From: GCA-002722245 sp038154685
Lineage (GTDB): Bacteria > Bacteroidota > Bacteroidia > Flavobacteriales_C > GCA-002722245
Assembly: GCA_038154685.1 (NCBI GenBank)
Contig: JAYPYW010000002.1
Span: 51,383-115,382 of the forward strand
DNA: 64,000 nucleotides
Direction of reading: 5' to 3'
Below, piece after piece: positions 53,635 through 62,589 of this stretch (the first letter of the stretch is position 1; the number at the start of each line of letters is the position of its first letter). The notes beneath the pieces are model-generated. The model saw only the letters and a list, made by a program, of their open reading frames with translations. It did not search any database and was not told where the DNA came from. The position numbers were made by a program, and so were the translations under genes.

Positions 53635-55578
53635 TTAAGCAGACTGAGACTCTGAGCTTGAAACGTTTTTATTAACGTTAAGCATTTCTTTAGCCGTTTT
53701 AATAATAGCTGCTTTATCATAGTTACACTCAGCATGTAATTCTTCTTGCGTTCCGTGCTCGATGTATTTATCAGGAATTCCTAATCGCTTGATCTGAGCA
53801 TTATAACCGTTATCGGCCATGAACTCGATGATAGCACTTCCCATTCCTCCAACAACACATCCGTCTTCAACAGTGATTACTTTGCTGAACTTCCCGAATA
53901 CTTCATGTAAAAGAATCGAATCAAGTGGCTTAGCAAAACGCATATCATAATGAGCAGCGTCAACACCAGCTTCAGCAAGCTCTTTACAAGCATCAACTGC
54001 ATAGTTACCAACATGACCTAAAGAAAGAATAGCAACGTCATTCCCGTTTTTAACCTTTCTACCTGTACCGATCTTAATTTCCTTGAATGGTGTTTTCCAT
54101 TCTGTCATCACTCCTTTACCTCTTGGATAACGGATTGAGAAAGGACCTTTATCTGGTAATTGAGCCGTGTACATCATGTTTCTTAACTCTTCTTCATTCA
54201 TTGGTGAGGCAACAACGATATTAGGAATACATCTCATGTAAGCAATATCATAAGCACCATGGTGTGTTGGTCCGTCAGCCCCTGCAATTCCAGCACGATC
54301 TAAACAAAACACAACATTTAAGTTTTGAAGCGCAACGTCATGAATCACTTGATCATAAGCACGCTGCATAAAAGAAGAGTAAATATTACAAAAAGGAACT
54401 AATCCTTGAGTAGCTAATCCTGCCGAGAAAGTCACGGCATGTTGTTCGGCAATTCCAACATCGAAAGAACGATCGGGCATTGCTTTCATCATGATATTTA
54501 AAGAACTACCCGTTGGCATTGCCGGCGTAATTCCCATGATTTTTTCATTCTTTTCGGCTAATTCAACGATTGAGTGTCCGAAAACATCTTGGTACTTTGG
54601 AGGTTGAGGACTTTTTGGAGTCACTTTTACAATCTCCCCAGTATCCTTGTTAAACAATCCCGGTGCGTGCCACTGAGTTTGATTTCCAGACTCAGCTGGT
54701 TCGTAACCTTTACCTTTCTTAGTTAAAACATGTAATATTTTTGGACCAGGAATATCCTTTAAGTCCTTAAACGTTTTTACTAAATGCTTAACATCGTGCC
54801 CGTCAACAGGACCGAAATATCTGAAGTTGAATGATTCAAATAAATTGGAAGTTCCTAAAACAGAAGTTTTAACTGCATCCTGAATTTTAGAAGCAATCGA
54901 TTGAGCATTTGGTCCGAATTTACTGATGTGACCTAATAAATTCCAAACCTCATCTTTTACCTTATTATAAGCGGCAGATGTAGTAATATCGGTAAGGTAT
55001 TCATTGAGCGCAGTAACGTTAGGATCAATCGACATACAGTTGTCGTTTAACACCACTAACAAATTACTATTCTCAACACCACCATGGTTTAAAGCTTCGA
55101 AAGCCATTCCGGCAGTCATTGCTCCATCACCAATAACGGCAATATGTTGTTTATCTTTCTGACCTAAATATTTACTAGCAACACTCATTCCTAGTGCTCC
55201 AGAAATGGATGTAGAAGAGTGCCCAACACCAAAAGTATCGTACTCACTTTCTGATCTTTTTGGGAAACCGCTTAATCCACCATAAACTCTTTGAGAAGGA
55301 AAATCATCACGACGACCAGTGATAATTTTATGACCATACGCTTGGTGACCAACGTCCCAAACTAACTGATCTTCTGGAGTATTAAAAGCATAATGAAGTG
55401 CGGTTGTTAGTTCCACTACCCCAAGACTGGCACCGAAGTGACCTCCTTTTTGGGAAACAACCTCAACAATATAATCCCTCAATTCATCACAAAACTGTGG
55501 TAAATCCTTCGATCTCAACTCCTTTAGATCCTTTGGACTATTAACTGCTTTTAATAATTCTCCTTGCTTAAACTCCAT
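53635..55578 (-). CDS. dxs: 1-deoxy-D-xylulose-5-phosphate synthase
   Basis: DXS joins pyruvate and glyceraldehyde-3-phosphate with thiamine diphosphate in the first step of the MEP isoprenoid pathway. The 647-residue protein has the TPP/Mg site GDGAMT...LNDNCMSI, the catalytic-loop HHGAYDI region and GIAEQHAV near ~390. The start at 55578 (ATG for MEFKQGEL) matches the family; a further 14 codons upstream are AT-rich and were left out. The C-terminal tail SSSESQSA is an extra. Confidence 0.96.
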   Translation of the reverse strand: MEFKQGELLKAVNSPKDLKELRSKDLPQFCDELRDYIVEVVSQKGGHFGASLGVVELTTALHYAFNTPEDQLVWDVGHQAYGHKIITGRRDDFPSQRVYGGLSGFPKRSESEYDTFGVGHSSTSISGALGMSVASKYLGQKDKQHIAVIGDGAMTAGMAFEALNHGGVENSNLLVVLNDNCMSIDPNVTALNEYLTDITTSAAYNKVKDEVWNLLGHISKFGPNAQSIASKIQDAVKTSVLGTSNLFESFNFRYFGPVDGHDVKHLVKTFKDLKDIPGPKILHVLTKKGKGYEPAESGNQTQWHAPGLFNKDTGEIVKVTPKSPQPPKYQDVFGHSIVELAEKNEKIMGITPAMPTGSSLNIMMKAMPDRSFDVGIAEQHAVTFSAGLATQGLVPFCNIYSSFMQRAYDQVIHDVALQNLNVVFCLDRAGIAGADGPTHHGAYDIAYMRCIPNIVVASPMNEEELRNMMYTAQLPDKGPFSIRYPRGKGVMTEWKTPFKEIKIGTGRKVKNGNDVAILSLGHVGNYAVDACKELAEAGVDAAHYDMRFAKPLDSILLHEVFGKFSKVITVEDGCVVGGMGSAIIEFMADNGYNAQIKRLGIPDKYIEHGTQEELHAECNYDKAAIIKTAKEMLNVNKNVSSSESQSA

Positions 55579-55780
55579 GTCGTTCGCCAAACGCAAATTT
55601 AGGTAAAATAATGGCTCCAATAAAGGTATTTTAACGAATAAACGGAGTATTTAACCGGCTTTAACTTATTATTTGTTCCAACAACCATGGAAACCATTCA
55701 GCATCCATTTTGTTCCTTTCAACACTTTTTCATCTGGTTTTAGGGAATAGTTAATAAAATTTGCGTGGGAAAATTTTTCG

Positions 55781-55839
55781 TACCAGAAACATAATTAACC
55801 AAAAAATGTTTCCTGGTAAACGTTTTTGTGTTATTTTTG
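55781..55839 (+). promoter_or_regulatory. Promoter and candidate operator of the TetR-RND operon
   Basis: TTTC (55809-55812), a 19-nt spacer and TATTTTTG (55832-55839) fit the Bacteroidota promoter. It is overlapped by an imperfect inverted repeat, TACCAGAAACA (55781-55791) and TGTTTCCTGGTA (55807-55818), that covers the -33 box. Autorepression by the TetR protein is inferred from that overlap. Confidence 0.6.
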
Positions 55840-55845
55840 TACCCA

Positions 55846-56472
55846 ATGAAGAATATTGAGATAGTAGATCCAAAGGAAGTTTCTCTTTTAGAAAGAGTTA
55901 CAGAGGTTTATGTTCGTGAGGGATTGAAGAAAATCACGATGGATGACATGGCTAAGAAGCTAAATGTTTCCAAAAAAACGCTTTATAAGTACGTTAAAAA
56001 TAGAAAAGAGTTGATTTTAAAGTCAACAATTTTTCATGTTCAGAGAGAAAGATTAAAAATTATTGAAATCCAGGAAAAGGAATTAAATCCGATTTTGGAG
56101 CATCATGAATTGGCTCAGTTCTTTTTACAAACGTTAACTCAAATTAATCCTGTTTTGCATTACGATATGCAGCATTACTTTACGGAATCTTGGGAATTCT
56201 TAAATGAGCATTTCAATGGATTTATTTTTAAGAGCATATTTAAAAACCTAAAAAGAGGACAAGCTGAAGGTCTTTACCACAGTGAATTTGATGCCGAAAT
56301 AATCGCGAAGTTCTTTACAACAAGGATTGATATTATATTCGACGGTGAATTATTCCCAGACCAGTCTAACTTCGGACAGGTTTACTTGGAATATTTAACC
56401 TATCACTTAAACTCAATTACTTCCGATAAAGGAAAAGATATATTAAACCAACTAGACTTTAAACAACTTTAA
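55846..56472 (+). CDS. TetR/AcrR-family transcription regulator
   Basis: This is a 208-residue regulator. The start at 55846 follows the promoter directly and gives MKNIEIVDPKEV. The helix-turn-helix is at ~20-60 (GLKKITMDDMAKKLNVSKKTLYKYVKNR; landmarks MDDMAKKL and KTLYKY). The rest is a ligand-binding helical domain. It is the first gene of the RND efflux operon, 1 nt before the TolC-like gene, and so likely senses the pump's substrate. Confidence 0.9.
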   Translation: MKNIEIVDPKEVSLLERVTEVYVREGLKKITMDDMAKKLNVSKKTLYKYVKNRKELILKSTIFHVQRERLKIIEIQEKELNPILEHHELAQFFLQTLTQINPVLHYDMQHYFTESWEFLNEHFNGFIFKSIFKNLKRGQAEGLYHSEFDAEIIAKFFTTRIDIIFDGELFPDQSNFGQVYLEYLTYHLNSITSDKGKDILNQLDFKQL

Positions 56473-56473
56473 A

Positions 56474-57802
56474 ATGCGATTAAGCAATAAAACCATAAAG
56501 CAACTTGCCCTAGGACTTACATTAGTAAGTACAAGTTTGAGTGCTCAGGACTTCACCCTAAAGCAAGCTCAAGATTATGCCATCGAGCACTATTATGAGT
56601 CCGTTAATGCAGGGTTAGACATAAAAAAATCTAAGGCCAAAATATGGGAAACCACAGCTATTGGTTTACCACATGTTAATGCAACTGGTTCGTACAGATA
56701 TGCAGCTGACCTGGAATTTGATTTCGACTTATCAGGAGGAATTCCTCCAGGACAAGATTTCATTGCCGCTTTCGCTGCAGATAACATTTCACAAGGGAAA
56801 ATTGAGGCAACTCAGTTGATTTTTGACGGAAGTTATATTGTTGGATTACAAGCTTCAAAAAAATATCATGAATTCTCTACAGCTTCATTAGAAAAAACCA
56901 ACAATGAAGTTAGGAGCATAATTGCTTCCTCTTACTATTTAGTTTTAGTTGCTGGAGAAAATGTTGAAATTTTGGATGGAAGTTTAGAAACTATTGAAAC
57001 TTCAATTAAAGAGACGGCGGCACTGGTTGAACAAGGTTTCTTGGAGGAAACTGAATTAGATCAATTAGAGTTAATGAAATCTGATTTAGAAAGTTCTTTA
57101 CAAAGTGCTAAACAATCCCAAAATGTGGCGGTAAAAATGCTAAAGTTAAACTTAGGATTGGATTTATCAGCTACCATTAATCTTACAGATAGTTTAAAGG
57201 GAATCGTTGAGCAAATTAACATTGAAGCTTTAACAGGACAACAATTTGATGCTGGTGGTAATCCAGATTTAAAAGTTCTGGAAATTCAAAAAGACCTATT
57301 AAAATTGGACTTAAAGAGATATAAAGCTCAAAGATTACCAACTGTTGCTGCTTTCTACCAATACCAAAACACAGCATACCAATTTGAATGGGACTGGTTA
57401 AAAGACGCCACTTGGTTTGATGCTCAAAACGTTGGATTATCTATTTCTGTTCCAATATTAAGTTCTGGACAACAAGGAGCGGTTATAAAACAAGCGAAAT
57501 TAGAATACAATAAAATTCAGAATTCATACGACTATGTGCAAAAAGCAATGAGTATTCAGTTTACTAATGCTGTTAATGATCTGAATACTAAAAATTCAAA
57601 TCTTGAAAATGCTCAGAAAAGCTTAGCAATTGCAGACAAAATTTATGATAGAACTCAGAAGAAACACAAAGAAGGTTTGGCTTCGAGTTTCGAACTATCA
57701 CAAATGAAAAACCAGGTCTTACAATCGCAAGGAAAATACATCCAAGCATTATTCGACTTGTTGAATGCTAAAGCTGAATTAGACAAACTTCAAAACAAAT
57801 AA
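56474..57802 (+). CDS. TolC-family outer-membrane channel protein
   Basis: This is a 442-residue outer-membrane efflux protein. A signal peptide (~1-24, ending LSAQ) is followed by two OEP repeats (~25-220, ~235-440) with long coiled-coil helices (LEKTNNEVRSIIASSYYLVLV; KAQRLPTVAAFYQYQN). It forms the outer channel of the tripartite pump encoded by the next two genes. Confidence 0.92.
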   Translation: MRLSNKTIKQLALGLTLVSTSLSAQDFTLKQAQDYAIEHYYESVNAGLDIKKSKAKIWETTAIGLPHVNATGSYRYAADLEFDFDLSGGIPPGQDFIAAFAADNISQGKIEATQLIFDGSYIVGLQASKKYHEFSTASLEKTNNEVRSIIASSYYLVLVAGENVEILDGSLETIETSIKETAALVEQGFLEETELDQLELMKSDLESSLQSAKQSQNVAVKMLKLNLGLDLSATINLTDSLKGIVEQINIEALTGQQFDAGGNPDLKVLEIQKDLLKLDLKRYKAQRLPTVAAFYQYQNTAYQFEWDWLKDATWFDAQNVGLSISVPILSSGQQGAVIKQAKLEYNKIQNSYDYVQKAMSIQFTNAVNDLNTKNSNLENAQKSLAIADKIYDRTQKKHKEGLASSFELSQMKNQVLQSQGKYIQALFDLLNAKAELDKLQNK

Positions 57803-57833
57803 ACTAGACTAAAAGACTATAAAAGATATAAAA

Positions 57834-58982
57834 ATGAAAAAATTTGGAATCGCAATATTAGGAGCATCGGTAGCACTTGCTGGATGTGAACCAGGTTTAG
57901 AGCAATTGAAAGACAACAAAAAGTCGATGATTGCTAATCATAAACAAGCATTAAGAGATTATGATAAAGCTTTACATGAAATTGATTCAGTAATTAAGGC
58001 TCATCCTGATTACAAACCTGATTCAATTGAGATTAAAACTGTTCCTGTTACAGTTAAGAATGTAGATATTAAAACCTTCGAGCATTTCTTTGAAGTTCAC
58101 GGAAACGTAGAAGTTGTAGAAAATGCCAACCTTTTTGCTGAGGCTCCTGGTAATGTTAAAAAAATCCATGTTTCTGAGGGACAATCTGTAAAGAAAGGAG
58201 ATGTTTTAATCTCGCTTGATGCTGCTCAATTAGAATCTGGGATCAAAGAATTAGAAAAAGGATTAGAGCTTGCAACTAAGGTTTACAACAAACAAAAAGC
58301 GCTTTGGGATCAAAAAATTGGTTCCGAAATTCAATTCTTAGAAACTAAGAATAATAAAGAAGCTTTAGAACAAAAATTAGTAACGATGAAAGAGCAATTG
58401 GATATGTATAAAATCCGAGCGCCTTTCAACGGTATGGTTGACGAAATCATGCCAAAAGTTGGTGAAGCTGCAGCTCCTGGATTCCCGGTGGCAAGGGTGA
58501 TGAACTTAGGAAGAATCTTCTTAGAAGGAGATGTTTCAGAGAAATACATTACCTCTGTAAAAGCTGGAGGATTTGTTGAAGTAAAATTCCCATCATTAGG
58601 AGAATCAGTTAATGCTAAAGTAACTAGAGTTGGAAACTTTATTAACCCTGCGAATAGAACTTTTAATGTAAAAGTTGAATTCAATAACCCTGGGGGGAAA
58701 TATAAGCCTAACCAGTTAGCGGTTATGAAAATTAGAGATTACAAGGCTGAAAATGCTTTAGTAATTCCATCAAGAATTGTTCAACAAGACAGGAGTGGAC
58801 AAGATTATGTTTATACCTATGAAGGTTCGGATGTTAAACGTGTTAAAAAGCTAAAACTAGAACTTGGGAAATCATACGAAGGGTCAGTTGAAGTTATCTC
58901 TGGATTAAATGCTGAAACCGTTTTAATCGACAAGGGAGCTAAATCAGTTCAGGCTGAAGATGCAATTGAAATCAAAAAATAA
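57834..58982 (+). CDS. RND efflux periplasmic adaptor lipoprotein
   Basis: This is a 382-residue lipoprotein (lipobox LAGC, Cys18). An N-terminal helix (~20-60) is followed by lipoyl halves (KKIHVSEGQSVKKGDVLISLD, IRAPFNGMVDEIMPKVGEA) around a coiled-coil hairpin and a beta-barrel domain (VEVKFPSLGESVNAKVT). It is a membrane fusion protein linking the RND pump and TolC. The extra N-terminal helix of ~45 residues is longer than in AcrA. Confidence 0.93.
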   Translation: MKKFGIAILGASVALAGCEPGLEQLKDNKKSMIANHKQALRDYDKALHEIDSVIKAHPDYKPDSIEIKTVPVTVKNVDIKTFEHFFEVHGNVEVVENANLFAEAPGNVKKIHVSEGQSVKKGDVLISLDAAQLESGIKELEKGLELATKVYNKQKALWDQKIGSEIQFLETKNNKEALEQKLVTMKEQLDMYKIRAPFNGMVDEIMPKVGEAAAPGFPVARVMNLGRIFLEGDVSEKYITSVKAGGFVEVKFPSLGESVNAKVTRVGNFINPANRTFNVKVEFNNPGGKYKPNQLAVMKIRDYKAENALVIPSRIVQQDRSGQDYVYTYEGSDVKRVKKLKLELGKSYEGSVEVISGLNAETVLIDKGAKSVQAEDAIEIKK

Positions 58983-59014
58983 TTCAAGCCATCACTATTT
59001 AAAAGATAAAAGAG

Positions 59015-62000
59015 ATGTCAGAACAAAAAGATAAAGGACTAAAAAAGTTTGGGTTATCAACCCTTGCTTTAAAAAATCCTACTACAGTAATTGTACTTAC
59101 GTTTATCCTTGCTTTTGTTGGAATGAGCTCATACAACAGTATGCCTCGAGAAGCATTCCCTGAGGTAGTTATTCCACAAATTTATGTTGGAACTCCTTAT
59201 CCAGGAAACTCTCCATTGGATATTGAAAAACTGATTACAAGACCTTTAGAGAAGGAGATTAATACAATCACAGGAATTGATAAGGTAAAATCTACCTCTG
59301 TTCAAGGTTATTCAACAATCGACATTCAATTCGACTTTTCGGTTACTCCGCAACAGGCGTTAAGAAAAGTAAAAGATGCAGTTGATAAGGTAATGGGTGA
59401 GCCTTCTTTCCCAAAAGATTTACCAGCTGATCCAAACGTGTTTGAAATGAACATGTCCGAATTAACTCCTGCATTGAACGTTAACTTGTCGGGAGATTTC
59501 TCAATGGACATGTTAAAGGAATACGCTGAAATTCTTGAAGATAGAATTGAAGATATCCCTCAAGTTACCAAGGTAGATATTCGTGGTACACAAGAGAAGG
59601 AGGTTAAGATTGATGTTAATCCATACAAAATGGCTAGTATGGAAGTAACCTTCGGAGATATTGAAAATGCAATGGCACAGGAAAACATGACCATCTCTGG
59701 TGGAGATGTTGTTGTTGATGGTGTAAGAAGAAACGTTCGTTTAGTTGGAGAATTTAACGACTGGAGAGACATTCCAAATATGATCGTTAAAAACGAAAAG
59801 TTCAACATTGTTAGATTAAGAGACGTTGCTGAAGTAAGCTACGAAGGAAAAGAGAGAATTAGTTTCTCCAGAGAATATGGTGCGCCAGTAGTAATGCTAG
59901 ATGTAATGAAGAGAGGAGGTGAAAACCTAATCGAAACTTCAGATGCAGTTTATGCATTAATTGACGCAGCTAAAAAGAATGATTTCCCTGAAGGATTAGA
60001 AATAACAGTTACCAATGATTTAACTGGAAAAACTAAAACTCAGGTAAGTGAGTTAGAAAACTCAATCATCTTTGGAACTATCCTGGTTGTAATGGTATTA
60101 CTTTTCTTCTTAGGATTAAGAAGTGCAGCATTCGTAGGAATTGCAATTCCTCTTTCGATGTTTATTGCCTTCTTCATCTTAAATACAATGGGGGTTACCC
60201 TAAACATGATGGTATTATTCTCGCTTGTACTTGCATTAGGAATGTTAGTAGATAACGGGATTGTAATCGTGGAAAATATTTACCGTTTAATGGACGAAGG
60301 ATACCGTCCATTTAAAGCTGCCCAATATGGGGCTGGTGAGGTAGCTTGGCCAATTATTGCTTCAACAGCAACTACTCTGGCAGCATTCGTACCATTAGCT
60401 TTATGGCCTGGTATTATGGGAGAATTCATGAAGTTCTTACCAATCACTTTAATGATTGTATTAGGGTCTTCGTTATTTGTAGCATTAGTAATTAATCCTG
60501 TATTAATTGCTTTAATGGCCAGAATGAAACCTAAAGGTGTAAGAAGCCTTGCTTGGGTAATTTTAGTCCTTGGTTTATTAATTTCTGTTGGAGGAGCTCC
60601 AGGTGGAGGAAACATGTTTGTTTTCATCGCCATCTTTATCTTCATTAACCCTAAATTGATTAGTCCTGTTACTAATAAGTTCCAGCTTTCATTCTTACCT
60701 AAATTGGAAAATGTTTACAAGAAGTTCCTAGCATTTGCTATGTTAAGAAAGCGTCCAATTTGGTTCTTCTTTGGTGTAATTGGAATGTTTATTTCATCAA
60801 TCTTTTTAATAATGGCTTTCCCTCCTAAGGTTGTATTCTTCCCAGGAAATGAGCCAGCATACTTAAACGTTTTCATTGAAAAACCTATTGGAACAGATAT
60901 CAATGAAACCGATAAAGATTCAAGGATAATTGAAGAGAAAGTAATTAACTACTTCCAACAAGTTCCAGGATACTTTTATAAGGTTGGAGAAAATGGAGTT
61001 AAAGAAACTATTCAAGTTGATTCAAACTTAATGCCGCTTGTTAAATCTATTATTGCTCAGGTTGGTAACGGAACTTCTGATCCTGCCCAGGGACCATCTA
61101 TGGCGAACACTCCTGAGAAAGCAAGGATTCAAGTTTCATTCGAAGAGTTTGCTGATCGTAAAGTAAAAATCAACGGAAAAGAAGAGTTAATTTCTACGTC
61201 TGATATCATGAATACAGTTAGGGATTTACTTTCAGGAAATCCTGGTGTAAGAGTAGTTGTTGACAAAGATCCTGCAGGTCCTCCAATGGGTAAAGACATT
61301 AACATCGATATTTCTGGTGATGATTTTGATGAATTGGTTGCAGAAGCTGAAAAAATGCTTTCTTTCATCAAGAACAAGAACGTTCCTGGTGTTGAGGATC
61401 TAAAAATGAACATCGAAACTGGTAAGCCAGAGTTAATTATTGATGTTGATGAGCAAAAAGCGAGAAGATTAAATATCTCTACAGCTTCTATCGGTATGCA
61501 AATCAGAACTGCCTTGTTTGGAAAAGAGATTTCTAAGTTCAAACAAGGTGAAGATGAATATGATATTACTTTAAGAATGAATGAATATTCCAGAAATAAT
61601 ATCGACAATTTATTAAACCAGCCAATCACATTCCGTGACATGTTAACTGGTCAAATTCGTCAGGTTCCAATTTCTGCTGTAGCAACAGTAAAGAAAACCT
61701 CAACGATTTCATCTGTAAAGAGAATCGAGTTAAAGAGAACTATTTCACTTCAATCTAATGTATTGAAAGATGATGGTTATAACCCAAATGAGGTTGTTGC
61801 TGAAATGAAAGATGTATTAGCTGATTATGAAACAGCTGAAGGTGTTTCGTGGAAGTTCACAGGTCAGCAAGAAGAACAAGCAAAAGAAATGGCTTTCTTA
61901 GGAACTGCTTTAGGTATTGCAATCTTCTTAATCCTATTAATTATCGTTGCTCAATTTAACTCGATTTCTGCGCCAGTTGTAATTCTGTTCGCTGTATTGA

Positions 62001-62512
62001 TGAGTTTCACTGGAGTATTTACAGGATTAATCAGTGCAGGTATGGAATTCGTAATCATTATGATGATGATTGGTATTATTTCACTTGCTGGGGTTGTTGT
62101 AAACAATGCGATTGTATTAGTGGATTACACCAAACTATTAATGACTCGTAAAGAGTTGGAGTTAGGGATTTCAGGTGAAGGAAAAGAAAGATTAACTATT
62201 CCATATGTAATTGAAGCTGTTATTGAAGCTGGTAGAACAAGACTTCGGCCTGTACTACTTACAGCGATCACAACTGTACTTGGATTGTTACCAATGGCGA
62301 TTGGTTTAAATATCGATTTCTTAGGATTCTTCGCAAGCGGTGATCCTGCAATTAGTATTGGTGGTGATAACGTTATTTTCTGGGGACCAATGGCTTGGAC
62401 CATCATCTTCGGATTAACGTTCGCAACATTCTTAACATTAGTAATTGTGCCAGTATGTTTTTACTTGGCATTAAGATTAAAATATTTAATACTAGGGATT
62501 CCTAGATATTAG
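59015..62512 (+). CDS. RND-family efflux transporter (AcrB/MMPL-type)
   Basis: This 1165-residue inner-membrane proton-driven exporter is a trimer in its family. It has twelve membrane segments. TM1 begins near residue 20 (ALKNPTTVIVLTFI). TM2-TM6 lie at ~345-500 with the GMLVDNGIVIVENIYR proton-relay segment, and TM8-TM12 at ~960-1150 with VVVNNAIVLVDYT. Two large periplasmic loops follow TM1 and TM7. An insert of ~60 residues around 505-560 (GGAPGGGNMFVFIAIF) gives an extra hydrophobic stretch and makes the protein longer than AcrB's 1049. Confidence 0.95.
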   Translation: MSEQKDKGLKKFGLSTLALKNPTTVIVLTFILAFVGMSSYNSMPREAFPEVVIPQIYVGTPYPGNSPLDIEKLITRPLEKEINTITGIDKVKSTSVQGYSTIDIQFDFSVTPQQALRKVKDAVDKVMGEPSFPKDLPADPNVFEMNMSELTPALNVNLSGDFSMDMLKEYAEILEDRIEDIPQVTKVDIRGTQEKEVKIDVNPYKMASMEVTFGDIENAMAQENMTISGGDVVVDGVRRNVRLVGEFNDWRDIPNMIVKNEKFNIVRLRDVAEVSYEGKERISFSREYGAPVVMLDVMKRGGENLIETSDAVYALIDAAKKNDFPEGLEITVTNDLTGKTKTQVSELENSIIFGTILVVMVLLFFLGLRSAAFVGIAIPLSMFIAFFILNTMGVTLNMMVLFSLVLALGMLVDNGIVIVENIYRLMDEGYRPFKAAQYGAGEVAWPIIASTATTLAAFVPLALWPGIMGEFMKFLPITLMIVLGSSLFVALVINPVLIALMARMKPKGVRSLAWVILVLGLLISVGGAPGGGNMFVFIAIFIFINPKLISPVTNKFQLSFLPKLENVYKKFLAFAMLRKRPIWFFFGVIGMFISSIFLIMAFPPKVVFFPGNEPAYLNVFIEKPIGTDINETDKDSRIIEEKVINYFQQVPGYFYKVGENGVKETIQVDSNLMPLVKSIIAQVGNGTSDPAQGPSMANTPEKARIQVSFEEFADRKVKINGKEELISTSDIMNTVRDLLSGNPGVRVVVDKDPAGPPMGKDINIDISGDDFDELVAEAEKMLSFIKNKNVPGVEDLKMNIETGKPELIIDVDEQKARRLNISTASIGMQIRTALFGKEISKFKQGEDEYDITLRMNEYSRNNIDNLLNQPITFRDMLTGQIRQVPISAVATVKKTSTISSVKRIELKRTISLQSNVLKDDGYNPNEVVAEMKDVLADYETAEGVSWKFTGQQEEQAKEMAFLGTALGIAIFLILLIIVAQFNSISAPVVILFAVLMSFTGVFTGLISAGMEFVIIMMMIGIISLAGVVVNNAIVLVDYTKLLMTRKELELGISGEGKERLTIPYVIEAVIEAGRTRLRPVLLTAITTVLGLLPMAIGLNIDFLGFFASGDPAISIGGDNVIFWGPMAWTIIFGLTFATFLTLVIVPVCFYLALRLKYLILGIPRY

Positions 62513-62536
62513 AAGGATTGGCTTTTAGTTGTTTTG

Positions 62537-62576
62537 AAAAGGGGTAAGGCGTTCTGCTAAGCCCCTTTTCTTTTTT
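62537..62576 (+). terminator. Intrinsic terminator of the RND operon
   Basis: An outer 8-bp stem (62537-62544 with 62562-62569, AAAAGGGG/CCCCTTTT) encloses a 17-nt loop and is followed by a T-run. It lies 25 nt after the RND stop. Confidence 0.8.
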
Positions 62577-62589
62577 TACCCCCTCAGTC

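Noticed and set aside
61129..61641. 170-codon minus-strand frame within the RND gene
   Set aside because: It is the reverse of a highly conserved RND region.
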